DNA of 64,000 nucleotides, from assembly GCA_017416855.1 (NCBI GenBank), contig JAFQAZ010000018.1:18953-82952 (forward strand). The letters run 5' to 3'. How positions within the stretch are numbered: position 1 is the first letter of the stretch; the number at the start of each line of letters is the position of its first letter. Origin of the DNA: Clostridia bacterium. Lineage in GTDB: Bacteria > Bacillota > Clostridia > UBA1381 > UBA9506. Positions 37,246-46,296 of the stretch are shown here, piece after piece. A model generated the notes under the pieces. That model searched no databases, was not told where the DNA came from, and worked only from the letters and a program-made list of their open reading frames with translations. The position numbers were made by a program, and so were the translations under genes.

Positions 37246-39276
37246 ATGGAGTTTAACGCAAAGTGGATTACCACAGAGGATTTTGCGGATTTGGTTCCCA
37301 TCAATATGTTTCATAAAGAAAATGATGAAGTAAAATTACCGGAAAGTCCTTTTCAAAATTATCACATTCACTTTCGCAAAAGGTTCACGCTGCAGAATAC
37401 AGACAATGTATTTATGAATATTTCTGCCGATGACAACTATAAATTATATGTAAATGGTGTTTTTGTATGCCAAGGCCCTGCTCCTGCTTATCCGGAATGC
37501 TATAACTACAACAGAATTGATTTGTCTGAGTATTTAAAAGCCGGAGACAATGTGATAGCCGTTCACGTGCACTATCAGGGCGTTGTTAACAGAGTTTGCT
37601 TCAGCGGTGATAACAGACAGGGTATGATTGCAGATGTTTATCAGAACAATGAGTTTATTTTTGGAACAGATGAAAGCTGGCTTTATTCACAAGCAATGGA
37701 GTTTAGCGGAGAACTAACGGGATATGAAACATTGTTTCTGGAGAATATAGATTTCAACCTTGAAGAAAAAGGCTGGACAACGCTTGATTTTAATGATAGC
37801 GGATATAAAAAAGCAGTAATAAAACAAGATGCAGACTATTGTTTTAAAGACGAACCTGCCAAAACTGTTGATGTTTATAAAAAACTTCCTGTTCGGGTAA
37901 TAAAATTTGACAAGGGCAAGTATTTTATCGATTTCGGAGAAGAAATTACAGGACAGTTCTGTATGAGTGCAAAGGGTTTAAAGGGACAAACTGTTCGCAT
38001 TATGTGTGGAGAGGAAGCAGAAGAAAACGACCCATTACTCGCAAAATATGATATGCTTTGTAACTGTCGTTATGATGAAACCTGTATTTTGTCAGGTGAG
38101 CAGGACGAATTTAATTTTTATGATTATAAGGCGTTCCGATATGTAAATGTATTTACCGACGAAGACAATTTAAACGAAAAAACCTTTTGCGCCATAGTCA
38201 GACATCATCCTTTTGAGGAAAAATACAGTTTAGAAACAGATATACCGTACCTTAAAGATATATGGAGGATATGCTCTAACGGCGTGAAATATGGAGCGCA
38301 GGAAGCCATTCTTGATTGCCCGACACGTGAAAAAGGTTTGTATTTAGGAGACTTTACTGTCAGCGGGCTTACGCGTTTATATTTAACTGAAGACGCAGAA
38401 TATTATAGAAAAATTCTGTATGATTTTGCAGCAACAACCAGAGTGTGCCCTGGGCTTTTGGCCGTTGCAAATTGTAGTTTTATGCAGGAAATTGCTGATT
38501 GTTCCCTGCAATATCCTATGCAGATATTAAACTATTACAAAATTACTAAGGATAAAGCTACAGTTATAGACTTATATCCTACGGTATGCGGAATTTTAGA
38601 ATATTTCAAGCAGTATGAACGCGCTGATGGACTGTTGGAAAATGTACATGAAAAGAACAACATTGTCGATTGGCCAGCCAATTTAAGAGATGATTATGAT
38701 GCTCATATTGCATTAAAAACATATGGAATTGACTGCCACAATGTTTTAAATGCATTTTATATTGGTGCCTTGCAGATTGTTAATGAATTGCGCGAAATTA
38801 TTGGAATAAGTGAAAGAATAGATGTAGAACGGAAAAAGAATGCATTTATAAAAGCTTTTTATAACCAAAAAACAAAGCTGTTTTGCGATACGGAAAAATT
38901 AACGCACAGTGCCCTTCATTCTAATGCATTACCATTATACTTCGGCATTGCTAATGAAGATATGCATGAAGAAATCAAAAAGTTTATTATGGAAAAAGGT
39001 TTGTCCTGCGGCGTTCAATTCGCATTTTTTGTTTTAAAAGGATTGGGAAGAATAGGCGCATACGAAGAGGAATTGGCATTACTTGTCAATGAAACAGAAC
39101 ATTCCTGGGTGAATATGCTTAAAGAAGGGGCAACTACCTGCTTTGAGGCCTGGGGAAAACCACAAAAATGGAACACCAGTCTCTGCCATCCATGGGCTAG
39201 TGCACCGATAATTATTCTTTTTGAAGACTTAAACAATAAATTTGGAATAACAATTAAAGTCAATACTCAAAAATAA
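37246..39276 (+). CDS. GH78-like alpha-L-rhamnosidase
   Basis: The 676-residue protein resembles bacterial rhamnosidases. An N-terminal sandwich (FRKRFTLQ..., ISADDNYKLYVNGVFV, GDNVIAVHVHYQG) is followed by an alpha/alpha barrel with ILDCPTREKGLYLGDFTVSG, the counterpart of the GH78 DCPxRDE..GWxGD catalytic segment. In this protein the second acidic residue of that segment is Lys, so the acid arrangement differs from the classical form. No signal peptide is present. It would release terminal rhamnose in the cytoplasm. The C-terminal stretch LKEGATTCFEAWG is also family-typical. The start follows GGGGATG loosely. Confidence 0.78.
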   Translation: MEFNAKWITTEDFADLVPINMFHKENDEVKLPESPFQNYHIHFRKRFTLQNTDNVFMNISADDNYKLYVNGVFVCQGPAPAYPECYNYNRIDLSEYLKAGDNVIAVHVHYQGVVNRVCFSGDNRQGMIADVYQNNEFIFGTDESWLYSQAMEFSGELTGYETLFLENIDFNLEEKGWTTLDFNDSGYKKAVIKQDADYCFKDEPAKTVDVYKKLPVRVIKFDKGKYFIDFGEEITGQFCMSAKGLKGQTVRIMCGEEAEENDPLLAKYDMLCNCRYDETCILSGEQDEFNFYDYKAFRYVNVFTDEDNLNEKTFCAIVRHHPFEEKYSLETDIPYLKDIWRICSNGVKYGAQEAILDCPTREKGLYLGDFTVSGLTRLYLTEDAEYYRKILYDFAATTRVCPGLLAVANCSFMQEIADCSLQYPMQILNYYKITKDKATVIDLYPTVCGILEYFKQYERADGLLENVHEKNNIVDWPANLRDDYDAHIALKTYGIDCHNVLNAFYIGALQIVNELREIIGISERIDVERKKNAFIKAFYNQKTKLFCDTEKLTHSALHSNALPLYFGIANEDMHEEIKKFIMEKGLSCGVQFAFFVLKGLGRIGAYEEELALLVNETEHSWVNMLKEGATTCFEAWGKPQKWNTSLCHPWASAPIIILFEDLNNKFGITIKVNTQK

Positions 39277-39315
39277 AAACGGACATAAAATATTTCAATG
39301 AAAGGACATGAGGTC

Positions 39316-40083
39316 ATGGTTAAAAGTTTACTAAAAGATAAATTAGCCGTAGAAATTTATGAAACACGCGATGAAATGGGAAAAGCAGCGGCGGAGGATA
39401 TTGCAGATGCCATTCATGCTTTGTTTCAGGAGAAAGACGAAATCAATATGATTTTTGCAGCGGCACCATCACAAAACGATGTGCTTTTTCATCTGTGTGA
39501 GCGTGATGACATCGCTTGGGAAAGAATTAATGCGTTTCATATGGATGAGTACATTGGCCTTCCCAAGGCAGCGCCTCAGGGTTTTGCAAACTTTTTAATT
39601 GATAAGATTTTCTCAAAGAAGCCTTTTAAATCTGTGAATTTAATTGATTCAACCGCCCAGGACCCGGATGCAGAAAGTAAAAGATATTCCAAGCTTTTAC
39701 AACAGCATCCTACCGATATTGTGGTTCTCGGTATCGGTGAAAATGGCCATATTGCTTTTAATGACCCGCACGTGGCAGATTTTAATGATGCTAAAATGGT
39801 CAAACCAGTTGAACTTGATGAAACCTGCAGACAGCAACAAGTCAACGATGGTTGTTTTGCATCCCTTGAGCAGGTTCCAAAATACGCAATGACTCTGACG
39901 GTGCCAACAATGTTTGCGGCAAAATACCTTTTCTGTGTTGTGCCTTGTACAACCAAGGCAAATGCCGTGCGTAATACAGTAGAGGGTGAAATCAGCGAAA
40001 AATGTCCTGCAACCATTTTAAGAAAGCACAGCGCTGCAAAATTGTATTGCGATAGCGATAGTGCTTCACTTCTTGAGATATAA
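39316..40083 (+). CDS. nagB: Glucosamine-6-phosphate deaminase-like protein
   Basis: ATG 39316 is chosen over ATG 39298, which has no ribosome site; the protein is about 255 residues. Family signatures are FHMDEYIGL (about 76), VLGIGENGHIAFNDP (about 137) and LTVPTMFAAK. NagB turns glucosamine 6-phosphate into fructose 6-phosphate and ammonia. In the well-studied E. coli enzyme the catalytic segment is DGHIAFNEP; here Asp is Asn and Glu is Asp, a variant I associate with a NagB side clade. It closes the plus-strand run and complements the nagA genes at the left end. Confidence 0.85.
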   Translation: MVKSLLKDKLAVEIYETRDEMGKAAAEDIADAIHALFQEKDEINMIFAAAPSQNDVLFHLCERDDIAWERINAFHMDEYIGLPKAAPQGFANFLIDKIFSKKPFKSVNLIDSTAQDPDAESKRYSKLLQQHPTDIVVLGIGENGHIAFNDPHVADFNDAKMVKPVELDETCRQQQVNDGCFASLEQVPKYAMTLTVPTMFAAKYLFCVVPCTTKANAVRNTVEGEISEKCPATILRKHSAAKLYCDSDSASLLEI

Positions 40084-40104
40084 GAATGATTACAAGGATA
40101 AAAA

Positions 40105-40484
40105 ACGGAGTTTGGGTACTCTCGGAGAGACCCCCCAAATGGTTTTGTAACCGGCATCAGATGCATTAAAATGGAGCTAGGGGAGCCGGATGAAAGGGGC
40201 AGATGCCGACCTGTGGCAATTCCCGGTTCTGAATTTGAACTTGGGGTAGATACGGTTGTTATGTCTATTGGTACATCACCCACCCCCCCTGATTAAGGAT
40301 ACCACCGATGGCCTTTTGGTGAATAGCCGTGGTGGCATCATTGTCAATGAAGATGGTTTAACATCCCGCCATGGTGTGTATGCCAGCGGGGATGCTGTTA
40401 CCGGTGCTGCAACAGTTATTTCGGCTATGGGTGCCGGAAAAAAATTCGACAAAGGCCATTGACGAATATTTAAAGAATAAGTAA
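40105..40484 (+). pseudogene. Remnant of glutamate synthase small subunit-like gene (3' third)
   Basis: Reading across frames gives the C-terminal part of a GltD-type flavoprotein: NGFVTGIRCIKMELGEPD, PIGSEFEL-like and VVMSIGT, then (after an extra C in a run of seven C at about 40283) LLVNSRGGIIVNEDG and YASGDAVTGAATVISAMGAGK. After an extra A in a run of seven A (about 40438-40444) the ending is KAIDEYLKNK, with the stop at 40482-40484. The first two thirds of the gene are absent. The start of the remnant is approximate. Confidence 0.82.
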
Positions 40485-40516
40485 TACGTAAGTAAAATGA
40501 GTAAAGAGAGATTGTT

Positions 40517-41299
40517 ATGGAATGTGTAACCAAAATGAATGAACAAATTACCCGTATAGTAATTCCTTATAAGGATATCTATACAACTGTTTTTGTTGTA
40601 CAAACTGAAGAAGGGGTTTTGCTTTTTGATGCAGCCGGCTCCGATTGGGATATTGAAACCTATGTTTTGCCATATCTTAATGAGATTGGGATTGAGGCAG
40701 ACGGTGTTAAATTTGTGTTTATATCACACAATCACAGTGACCACGCCGGGGGCATTTCTGCTTACCTTAAAGCATTTCCGAATATTTGCATTATCACCCG
40801 AAACCCAGGTTTAAAAGAAGCATATCAGAATAAAGCGGTGTTCATGCCGGAAGGTAGCGAGGTTGTTTTAGGTGATTTGAAAATTATTTCCATTCCCGGG
40901 CATACAAAAGACAGTGCCGGTATATATGATATGCGGACAAAGACGCTAATCACAGGAGATTGCCTTCAGCTCTACGGTATTTTTGGTTCCGGCAAATGGG
41001 CTGCCAACATTAGCGTTCCCAAAGAACATTTTGATGCGATTGATGAGCTGAAAGCAATGGATATTGAAGAACTGTTAATGGCTCACGATTATCAGCCATT
41101 AGGGTATCGCTGTGTTGGAAAGCAAGCAGTTTCAGATGCGCTGGAGGCCTGCATTAAGCCTTTGGATGAGGTGAAAGAGTTGATACTTTCTCATCCTGAA
41201 TGTAATGACGAGGAGATTGCAGCTATTTATAATAGTCCAAATAGACCAACCCTGGGTGCCCATGTTGTGACTGCGCTCAGAAGTTTAATGGTGGGTTAA
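40517..41299 (+). CDS. MBL-fold metallo-hydrolase
   Basis: This intact 260-residue protein has the zinc motif SHNHSDHAGG (about residue 73), IPGHTKDS and GDCLQL with a conserved Asp, followed by AHDYQP with a late His. This is the usual metallo-beta-lactamase superfamily set, including the bridging Asp that the other two MBL proteins in this window lack. No signal peptide is seen. It is surrounded by decayed genes, so it may be under selection, or simply not yet broken. The C-terminal ~60 residues are helical. The substrate is unknown. Confidence 0.8.
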   Translation: MECVTKMNEQITRIVIPYKDIYTTVFVVQTEEGVLLFDAAGSDWDIETYVLPYLNEIGIEADGVKFVFISHNHSDHAGGISAYLKAFPNICIITRNPGLKEAYQNKAVFMPEGSEVVLGDLKIISIPGHTKDSAGIYDMRTKTLITGDCLQLYGIFGSGKWAANISVPKEHFDAIDELKAMDIEELLMAHDYQPLGYRCVGKQAVSDALEACIKPLDEVKELILSHPECNDEEIAAIYNSPNRPTLGAHVVTALRSLMVG

Positions 41300-41304
41300 T
41301 CGTT

Positions 41305-42361
41305 ATGAATTTTAATAATTTAAAAGAGTTTATGAACCACCTGACAGAATGGAGAATGCCGGGAAACACGATTTCTGTCTGGTTGAATAATGAAGAAGTT
41401 TTTCGGTATCAATCCGGCTATCTGGATGTGGAAAATAAAATTAAGATGACAGACGACTGTCTGCTTAATATTTATTCCGCTCTAAGGTCGCTACGGTTGT
41501 GGCCAGCTTGCAACTGCTTGAGAAGGGTAAGTTTCTTTTGGATACGCTGGTGTATGATTTCATTCCGGAATATAGAGAAATGTACATAAAAGATGCAGAA
41601 GGTAACCTGAAACAAGCCAAAACACCCATCACACTGCGACACCTTTTTACCATGACGCCGGTATGACTTACGATATTCCCGATGAACTGCTTGCGGAGGC
41701 AGGGCGTAAAACAAACGGTTTATATAATACCTTGGACGTTGTAAAATTGATGTCGAAAATGCCCCTTTCCTTTGAGCCGGGAACATATTGGCAGTATAGC
41801 TTCTGCCATGATGTGCTGGCGGCAGTCATTGAAGTGATTGCCGGTAAAAAGTGCAGAGATTATGTGAAAGAGAACATTTTTGATCCGTTAGGGATGCAGG
41901 AATCCTATTTTCACGCGCAAGGGGATGTAGCAAAGAGAATGGCACCCCTGTATGATTTTGTGGCAGATGAAGCTATAGTTGATAATAAGCGCCAAGATGG
42001 GGGCTATACCCAGTCTGTGGATATGTCAAAGTTTGGCGGCCATCTGGAACGGCGGCCAATTTAAAAACGGCTGGAGTTCAGCGATGAATATGATAGCGGT
42101 GGCGCCGGTATCATTACCTCCGTTTCCGATTATGCAAAATTCGTCAATGCTCTAGCTAACGAAGGTGTAGGTGCCAATGGTCAGCGGATTCTTTCTTCTG
42201 CAGGGGTCTCTTTATTAAAACAAAATCAGTTAAATGAAGAACAACGTAAGACTTTCTCCTGGGCGCAGCTTGTCGGCTATGGCTATGGTCTTGGTGTACG
42301 GACGATGATGGATCCGGCTCGAGGCGGCTCTTTGAGCATCATTGGTGAATTTGGCTGGGGT
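41305..42361 (+). pseudogene. Frameshifted serine beta-lactamase-like hydrolase
   Basis: Frames joined in order give a class C beta-lactamase/esterase-type protein. It starts MNFNNLKEFMNHLTEWRMPG, and a one-base loss near 41478 breaks the SxxK region (YSA-KVATVVASLQLLEKG). A second loss near 41655 lies between FTMT and GMTYDIPDELL. A third break near 42060 follows GGHLERRPI, and the frame resumes as EYDSGGAGIITSVSDYAKF and later GYGYGLGVRTMMDP. The sequence stops at GEFGWGG, where the family continues for about 60-100 more residues. It joins the nagA remnant directly. At least four lesions rule out a working product. Confidence 0.85.
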
Positions 42362-42590
42362 GGCCAAGCTTTTGGATAAAAGTGCATTTGCCGGTAGCGT
42401 TGCAACCGCAGACCGATTGGTACGCACTGTGGTCAAAGAAACTGATGTTTCATTATGTGATGCGGTAAAAATGATGACCGTAAATCCTGCAAAACTCCTG
42501 AATTTTAGAGAAAAAGGAAAGCTTGCAGAGGGTTTTGATGCAGACATATTGTTTTTTGATGAAAACATAAATGTTAAAAAAATTTTGTAA
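42362..42590 (+). pseudogene. NagA C-terminal remnant fused to the beta-lactamase remnant
   Basis: The frame AKLLDKSAFAGSVATADRL...VSLCDAVKMMTVNPAKLLN ends in ADILFFDENINVKKIL. This is the last ~75 residues of an N-acetylglucosamine-6-phosphate deacetylase (AGS...D, NPAKLL, DAD motifs). It is more distant from the two nagA genes at the left end than these are from each other. The N-terminal four fifths are missing, and the beta-lactamase remnant ends within a few bases of its beginning, so a deletion fused the two genes. Confidence 0.8.
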
Positions 42591-42753
42591 AGGGAGAGGA
42601 GATAGCTTTATGAAAATGACATTACCTTTTGAGATGATTTAACGGATCAAGTGGTTGTAATTCCCGTTGATGGCAGTTTTTTGGCGTATAGCGGGGTATA
42701 AGGTGCTGTTAGATTCTTAATATCGTAATTACTAAGAAAAGAGATGATATTAA
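42591..42753 (+). other. Gap with degraded sequence
   Basis: A ribosome site (GGGAGAGGAG) at about 42591-42601 precedes an ATG whose frame stops after ten codons (MKMTLPFEMI). Another short frame reads DQVVVIPVDGSFLAYSG. These look like the beginning of another lost gene, but the family cannot be named. An AAGAAAAGAG site serves the next gene. Confidence 0.45.
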
Positions 42754-43770
42754 ATGAAATCGTGTATCGTGGGGTATGGTTCTATTGGACCTATTCATGC
42801 AAATGCTGTGAAGATGTCAGAATTTGGAGAAATTGAAGCGATATGTGACGTTAGAAATTCGCGAGCTGACCAAGGAGCTGTACAAATGGGTTGCCGTGCT
42901 ATTTATAGTTTTGAAGATGTGCTAAAAGATCCATGTATTGATGTAGTTCACATTTGCACACCGCATAATTTGCATGTAGAAATGGCTTGTCAGGCTCTTG
43001 CTGCGGGCAAACATGTTGTTTTGGAAAAGCCTGTAGCTATCACGCAAAACGAATTACAAAAATTAATAGATGCTGATAGAAAATCAAAAGCTGAACTTTG
43101 TGTTTCGTTACAAAACCGGACCAATATATGTGTTCGCAAAATGCAGGAAATTATTAAAAGTGATAGTAGTATTGGTAAACTTATAGGAGTATCCGGTTTT
43201 TTGGTCTGGAATCGTGACGCTACATATTATAATCAAGATGCTTGGCGAGGTAATTGGAAAACAGAAGGCGGAAGCCTTTTGTGTAATCAAGCAGTACATA
43301 TCATTGATCTTATGCATGTTTTTGCAGGAAATGCAAAGCGACTCAGAAGCTCTATCTCTACAAAAGCTATGGATGGAATTATTGAGACCGAGGATACAGC
43401 AGATGTTTTAATAGAGTTTGAAAATGGAGTGCGAGGGATCTTTTTTGGTACAAATGCGTATGTAACATCTAATCCAAATGTTTTAGAACTGGATTTTGAA
43501 AATGTGCGTTTTCGTTATGCTGATCAAGCGTTATATAGAATTGAAGAAGGTGCTCCTGCCACAGTTGTTGCAACTGATGTTGCTCCTCAAATTGGTAAAA
43601 ATGTTTGGGGTAATGGTCATCTTTCTGCCATTGAGCAATTTTATCGACATCTCATTTTAGGTAGCGAGAATTACTTAACGTTAGAATCGGCTTTACCCTC
43701 AGCCAAAAGCATACTGGCAATGTATGAAAGCGGTAAGTCAGGTGGCGAATGGGTCGAGGTTGATAAATAA
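42754..43770 (+). CDS. Gfo/Idh/MocA-family oxidoreductase 3
   Basis: The 338-residue protein has VGYGSIGPIHA (nucleotide-binding), HNLHVEMACQALAAGKHVVLEKPVAI with a normal EKP motif (about 95), and EGGSLLCNQAVHIIDLMHVF (about 180). It is intact within the decay zone. The family uses NAD(P) to oxidise or interconvert sugars and related polyols. It shares the WRGNWKTEGG-type segment with oxidoreductase 1. No specific substrate can be assigned. Confidence 0.87.
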   Translation: MKSCIVGYGSIGPIHANAVKMSEFGEIEAICDVRNSRADQGAVQMGCRAIYSFEDVLKDPCIDVVHICTPHNLHVEMACQALAAGKHVVLEKPVAITQNELQKLIDADRKSKAELCVSLQNRTNICVRKMQEIIKSDSSIGKLIGVSGFLVWNRDATYYNQDAWRGNWKTEGGSLLCNQAVHIIDLMHVFAGNAKRLRSSISTKAMDGIIETEDTADVLIEFENGVRGIFFGTNAYVTSNPNVLELDFENVRFRYADQALYRIEEGAPATVVATDVAPQIGKNVWGNGHLSAIEQFYRHLILGSENYLTLESALPSAKSILAMYESGKSGGEWVEVDK

Positions 43771-43832
43771 AATTGCGGTTTTATTAGAATTAAAGCAATC
43801 AATATTCTTTTTTTACATATAACGAGAGTTAT

Positions 43833-44105
43833 ATGATGCTGGAAGAAGTAGGAAGTGAACTTAATATTACAGAGAAAAAAGCTTGTCTCATTTAAAAAAT
43901 GTTAACAGAGAATTATTCTAATTTTGATAACGATAAAAACCAAGCCATTTTGTTTGGCGGAACAGGGAATAAACCTCGCAATACGGATGTGAATGTTGGT
44001 CTTATTTACGGCGATTATTTCTATATGGAGGAGATTAGCCGTTTAAAAGGCAAAAAGGATATTTATTGGTATAGCGGAGAATGGAAAATAAAAATGCTGC
44101 AGTAA
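43833..44105 (+). pseudogene. Tail of a GH88-like unsaturated glucuronyl hydrolase with internal stop
   Basis: An in-frame series from ATG 43833 reads MMLEEVGSELNITEKKACLI, a TAA, then MLTENYSNFDNDKNQ and later GNKPRNTDVNVGLIYGDYFYMEE. The latter resembles the end of GH88 enzymes (a P...D..LIYGDYF pattern), which hydrolyse unsaturated uronyl disaccharides. Only the last ~90 codons are present and the stop is in the same frame, so it is a broken remnant. The preceding 43771-43832 is not recognisable. Confidence 0.65.
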
Positions 44106-44129
44106 AAGTAATCGTTTTACTGCAGCATT
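44093..44129. terminator. Bidirectional terminator between convergent genes
   Basis: ATGCTGCAGTAAAA (44094-44107) is a perfect inverted repeat with 44115-44128 around GTAATCG, one more A-T pair extending the stem, with a T-rich flank on both strands. It separates the plus-strand remnant from the minus-strand propeller gene that ends at 44134. Confidence 0.85.
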
Positions 44130-44133
44130 ATTT

Positions 44134-46284
44134 TTATAACTTTATAATGCAAACCATTGCTATGCGGTCTTTGCTGCCGATGGCAAGATATTTGTCATCA
44201 GGAGAAATTGTGATGGAGGATAACACATTCAAAGCCACGGGACCGTCATAGTAACCGTAAGTGTTGTAGTTTAAAATGCCCAATTGACGTAGCCCGTTTT
44301 TATCATCGTAGCTGAACACATAACCCATGTCTTCGTCATCGCCGGCAACACCCCATAAACGTGTTTTATCCTTGTTTGCTACCATAGAACGAATGGGACC
44401 GTAAGCGGCGGCGTTGCCTAGGCTGAAAACATTTCCGTCAGGCGACACAAGAGCTAAAATAGCATCTAACGTTCCTACAAACTGTTTGCCGTCTTGCCAG
44501 GGAACAACACAGGATGCCTTGGCACGGTAACGGCGACCGGTGACTTCCGGTAAAGTGATCTGCTCATCTAAAGCGGGAGGCTGAGGTAAAATATTTTCTT
44601 TTAGCCATTGGTGGTATTCTGCATCCAGTTCAGTGAATTTTTTTTGCTCAATCACTTTTCCGTCTGCGATTGTTAAAACAGAATCGGCTGTTTCAAATAA
44701 ACCGCCTTGACCGCAAACGACATGGAGTAAATAATCGTATCCCTTTGTTTCCTTATCAAAAGCCATGCCGATAACTTGTGAATTTTCAACCTCTTTTGAG
44801 GGAAAGCTTCTCCAAATTCGTACTGGTGTTAACGATTCCGGAGGAAAGGCAAAAAACGGATTTTTTGCAGTGTTTTCTTCTCTGGCACGTTTCTCAAATT
44901 TTATTCTTTTTGCTTCGATTTCCTCGGCGGATAATTCGTAGACATCCATCCATGAATCGGTTGTAATGGGCCCCGGTTCTTTATAATGCTTTCTGAATAC
45001 TTTTAAATCAATACCGCCAACGGTGGGGCGGTCTTGACCGAGGGGGCGCTCTGTTGCGGTGTTGGTCCAGTATAGCACATCGTGAACGTGGTCATATTCC
45101 ATTTCGGAAACACATTCATGGACACGCTCTTTTGTGCCCAGTATACCACAGCAATATGGTTCTTCGCCATTATCCACATCCCAACGAATTAAATAAGCGG
45201 CAGAGGGGAAATTATATTTTGTATCATTGCGCATACACCATTGCTGAACGGCAAGCCACAAAACACCATCTTTATCAATATCAAAGCCGAGAATTTGCCA
45301 ACTGCCATCTTTTGCCGGCGGTTCATATAAACCATCTTTTGGCAGGCAACTGCCCAGTTCGGTTACCTTGCCGGTGGCAAATTCCAGCTTATACATGGTA
45401 TCGAGAGCTGCAATAGAAAAATACAGATATTTGCCGGAAGAATGATTGCGACCGGAGACCATATAGCGGTACCAGGTGTAGCTGATGTAATTATCCTTAA
45501 AATCAGGTACGTGAAAATCAAGATTTTCAAGCTCTATCGTATCGGTGTTGATACGGAATAACTGACCGGATTTAGAACATCCGTAAATATGCCCGTCGCT
45601 ACCCAAAACCAAGCGATAGGTAAACACTTCAGCGGCTTTGCCCAAATCTTTAATCACACGTCTTTCGTTAAAATCATAGCAATATACGTGACCTCGCATA
45701 AAGCCAATCATATATAAACGATTGTGCTTGGGGTCATATTTGGCACCATAAATGGTTTCCTGCGGTACGGGTATACCCAAGGAAATGGCGTGACCCTTTT
45801 TAGGGTCATACATTACGATTTGTGAGCCGGGAAAGCCTTCCCAAACGTGATTATGGTGACCGAAGGGCATCCATTCATCGTGGTGTTTGGCACGGTCTGT
45901 AGCATGGGTGGTGCCGATGACCAGATAGTCTTTCGGATCATAGGCCTCTTCGGGGTAAAAGGCACTGCGAGGCATGGTGTTTAATGAAGTGTGAAATTTA
46001 GAATGGGGAAGTTTTCTATCATTTGGCATTAACACCTTAGCGCCATCGAAGCATTCATGTACTTCGTCGTTTTCGAAATCATACCAGGCCAGTTTAGTAA
46101 TGCCGCAAAGACCTGCCTCGGAGGACAGGGGATAATAAAATCTGCCATCGGGTGCAACCATGCCGTCCCATACAGCATTTAAGTTCTCGTTGCCTTCTTT
46201 TTTCACCATATTACATTTGACACCGTTTTGGTTAATCATACGACGCCAGTCATCAGAAAAACGCTCAAATACATAGTTTTTCAT
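44134..46284 (-). CDS. Cytoplasmic beta-propeller protein of unknown function
   Basis: The 716-residue protein lacks a signal peptide or membrane span. Repeated blade patterns are seen (GQLFRINTDTIELENL, RLYMIGFMRGHVYCYDF, LWLAVQQWCM, VLYWTNTATE). A His-rich segment, HSKFHTSL...HATDRAKHHDEWMPFGHHNH (about 95-140), could bind a metal. Related propellers include polysaccharide lyases (PL22/PL24 types), but no catalytic set can be confirmed here. It is encoded 12 bp after xylA on the same strand, so it is likely co-transcribed with xylose genes. Confidence 0.65.
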   Translation of the reverse strand: MKNYVFERFSDDWRRMINQNGVKCNMVKKEGNENLNAVWDGMVAPDGRFYYPLSSEAGLCGITKLAWYDFENDEVHECFDGAKVLMPNDRKLPHSKFHTSLNTMPRSAFYPEEAYDPKDYLVIGTTHATDRAKHHDEWMPFGHHNHVWEGFPGSQIVMYDPKKGHAISLGIPVPQETIYGAKYDPKHNRLYMIGFMRGHVYCYDFNERRVIKDLGKAAEVFTYRLVLGSDGHIYGCSKSGQLFRINTDTIELENLDFHVPDFKDNYISYTWYRYMVSGRNHSSGKYLYFSIAALDTMYKLEFATGKVTELGSCLPKDGLYEPPAKDGSWQILGFDIDKDGVLWLAVQQWCMRNDTKYNFPSAAYLIRWDVDNGEEPYCCGILGTKERVHECVSEMEYDHVHDVLYWTNTATERPLGQDRPTVGGIDLKVFRKHYKEPGPITTDSWMDVYELSAEEIEAKRIKFEKRAREENTAKNPFFAFPPESLTPVRIWRSFPSKEVENSQVIGMAFDKETKGYDYLLHVVCGQGGLFETADSVLTIADGKVIEQKKFTELDAEYHQWLKENILPQPPALDEQITLPEVTGRRYRAKASCVVPWQDGKQFVGTLDAILALVSPDGNVFSLGNAAAYGPIRSMVANKDKTRLWGVAGDDEDMGYVFSYDDKNGLRQLGILNYNTYGYYDGPVALNVLSSITISPDDKYLAIGSKDRIAMVCIIKL

Positions 46285-46296
46285 AAGATTCTTTCC

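Noticed and set aside
39576..40283. 235-codon open frame on the minus strand opposite nagB
   Set aside because: It is the shadow of nagB and the gltD remnant, has no recognisable motif and no suitable ribosome site.
41305..42361. Antibiotic-resistance gene
   Set aside because: The beta-lactamase-like gene is broken in several places and this family also contains esterases and peptidases.
40105..42590. Explaining all lesions as sequencing errors in base runs
   Set aside because: Two lesions do lie in seven-base runs, but whole gene parts are missing and a fusion and a stop codon are present, which base-run errors cannot produce.
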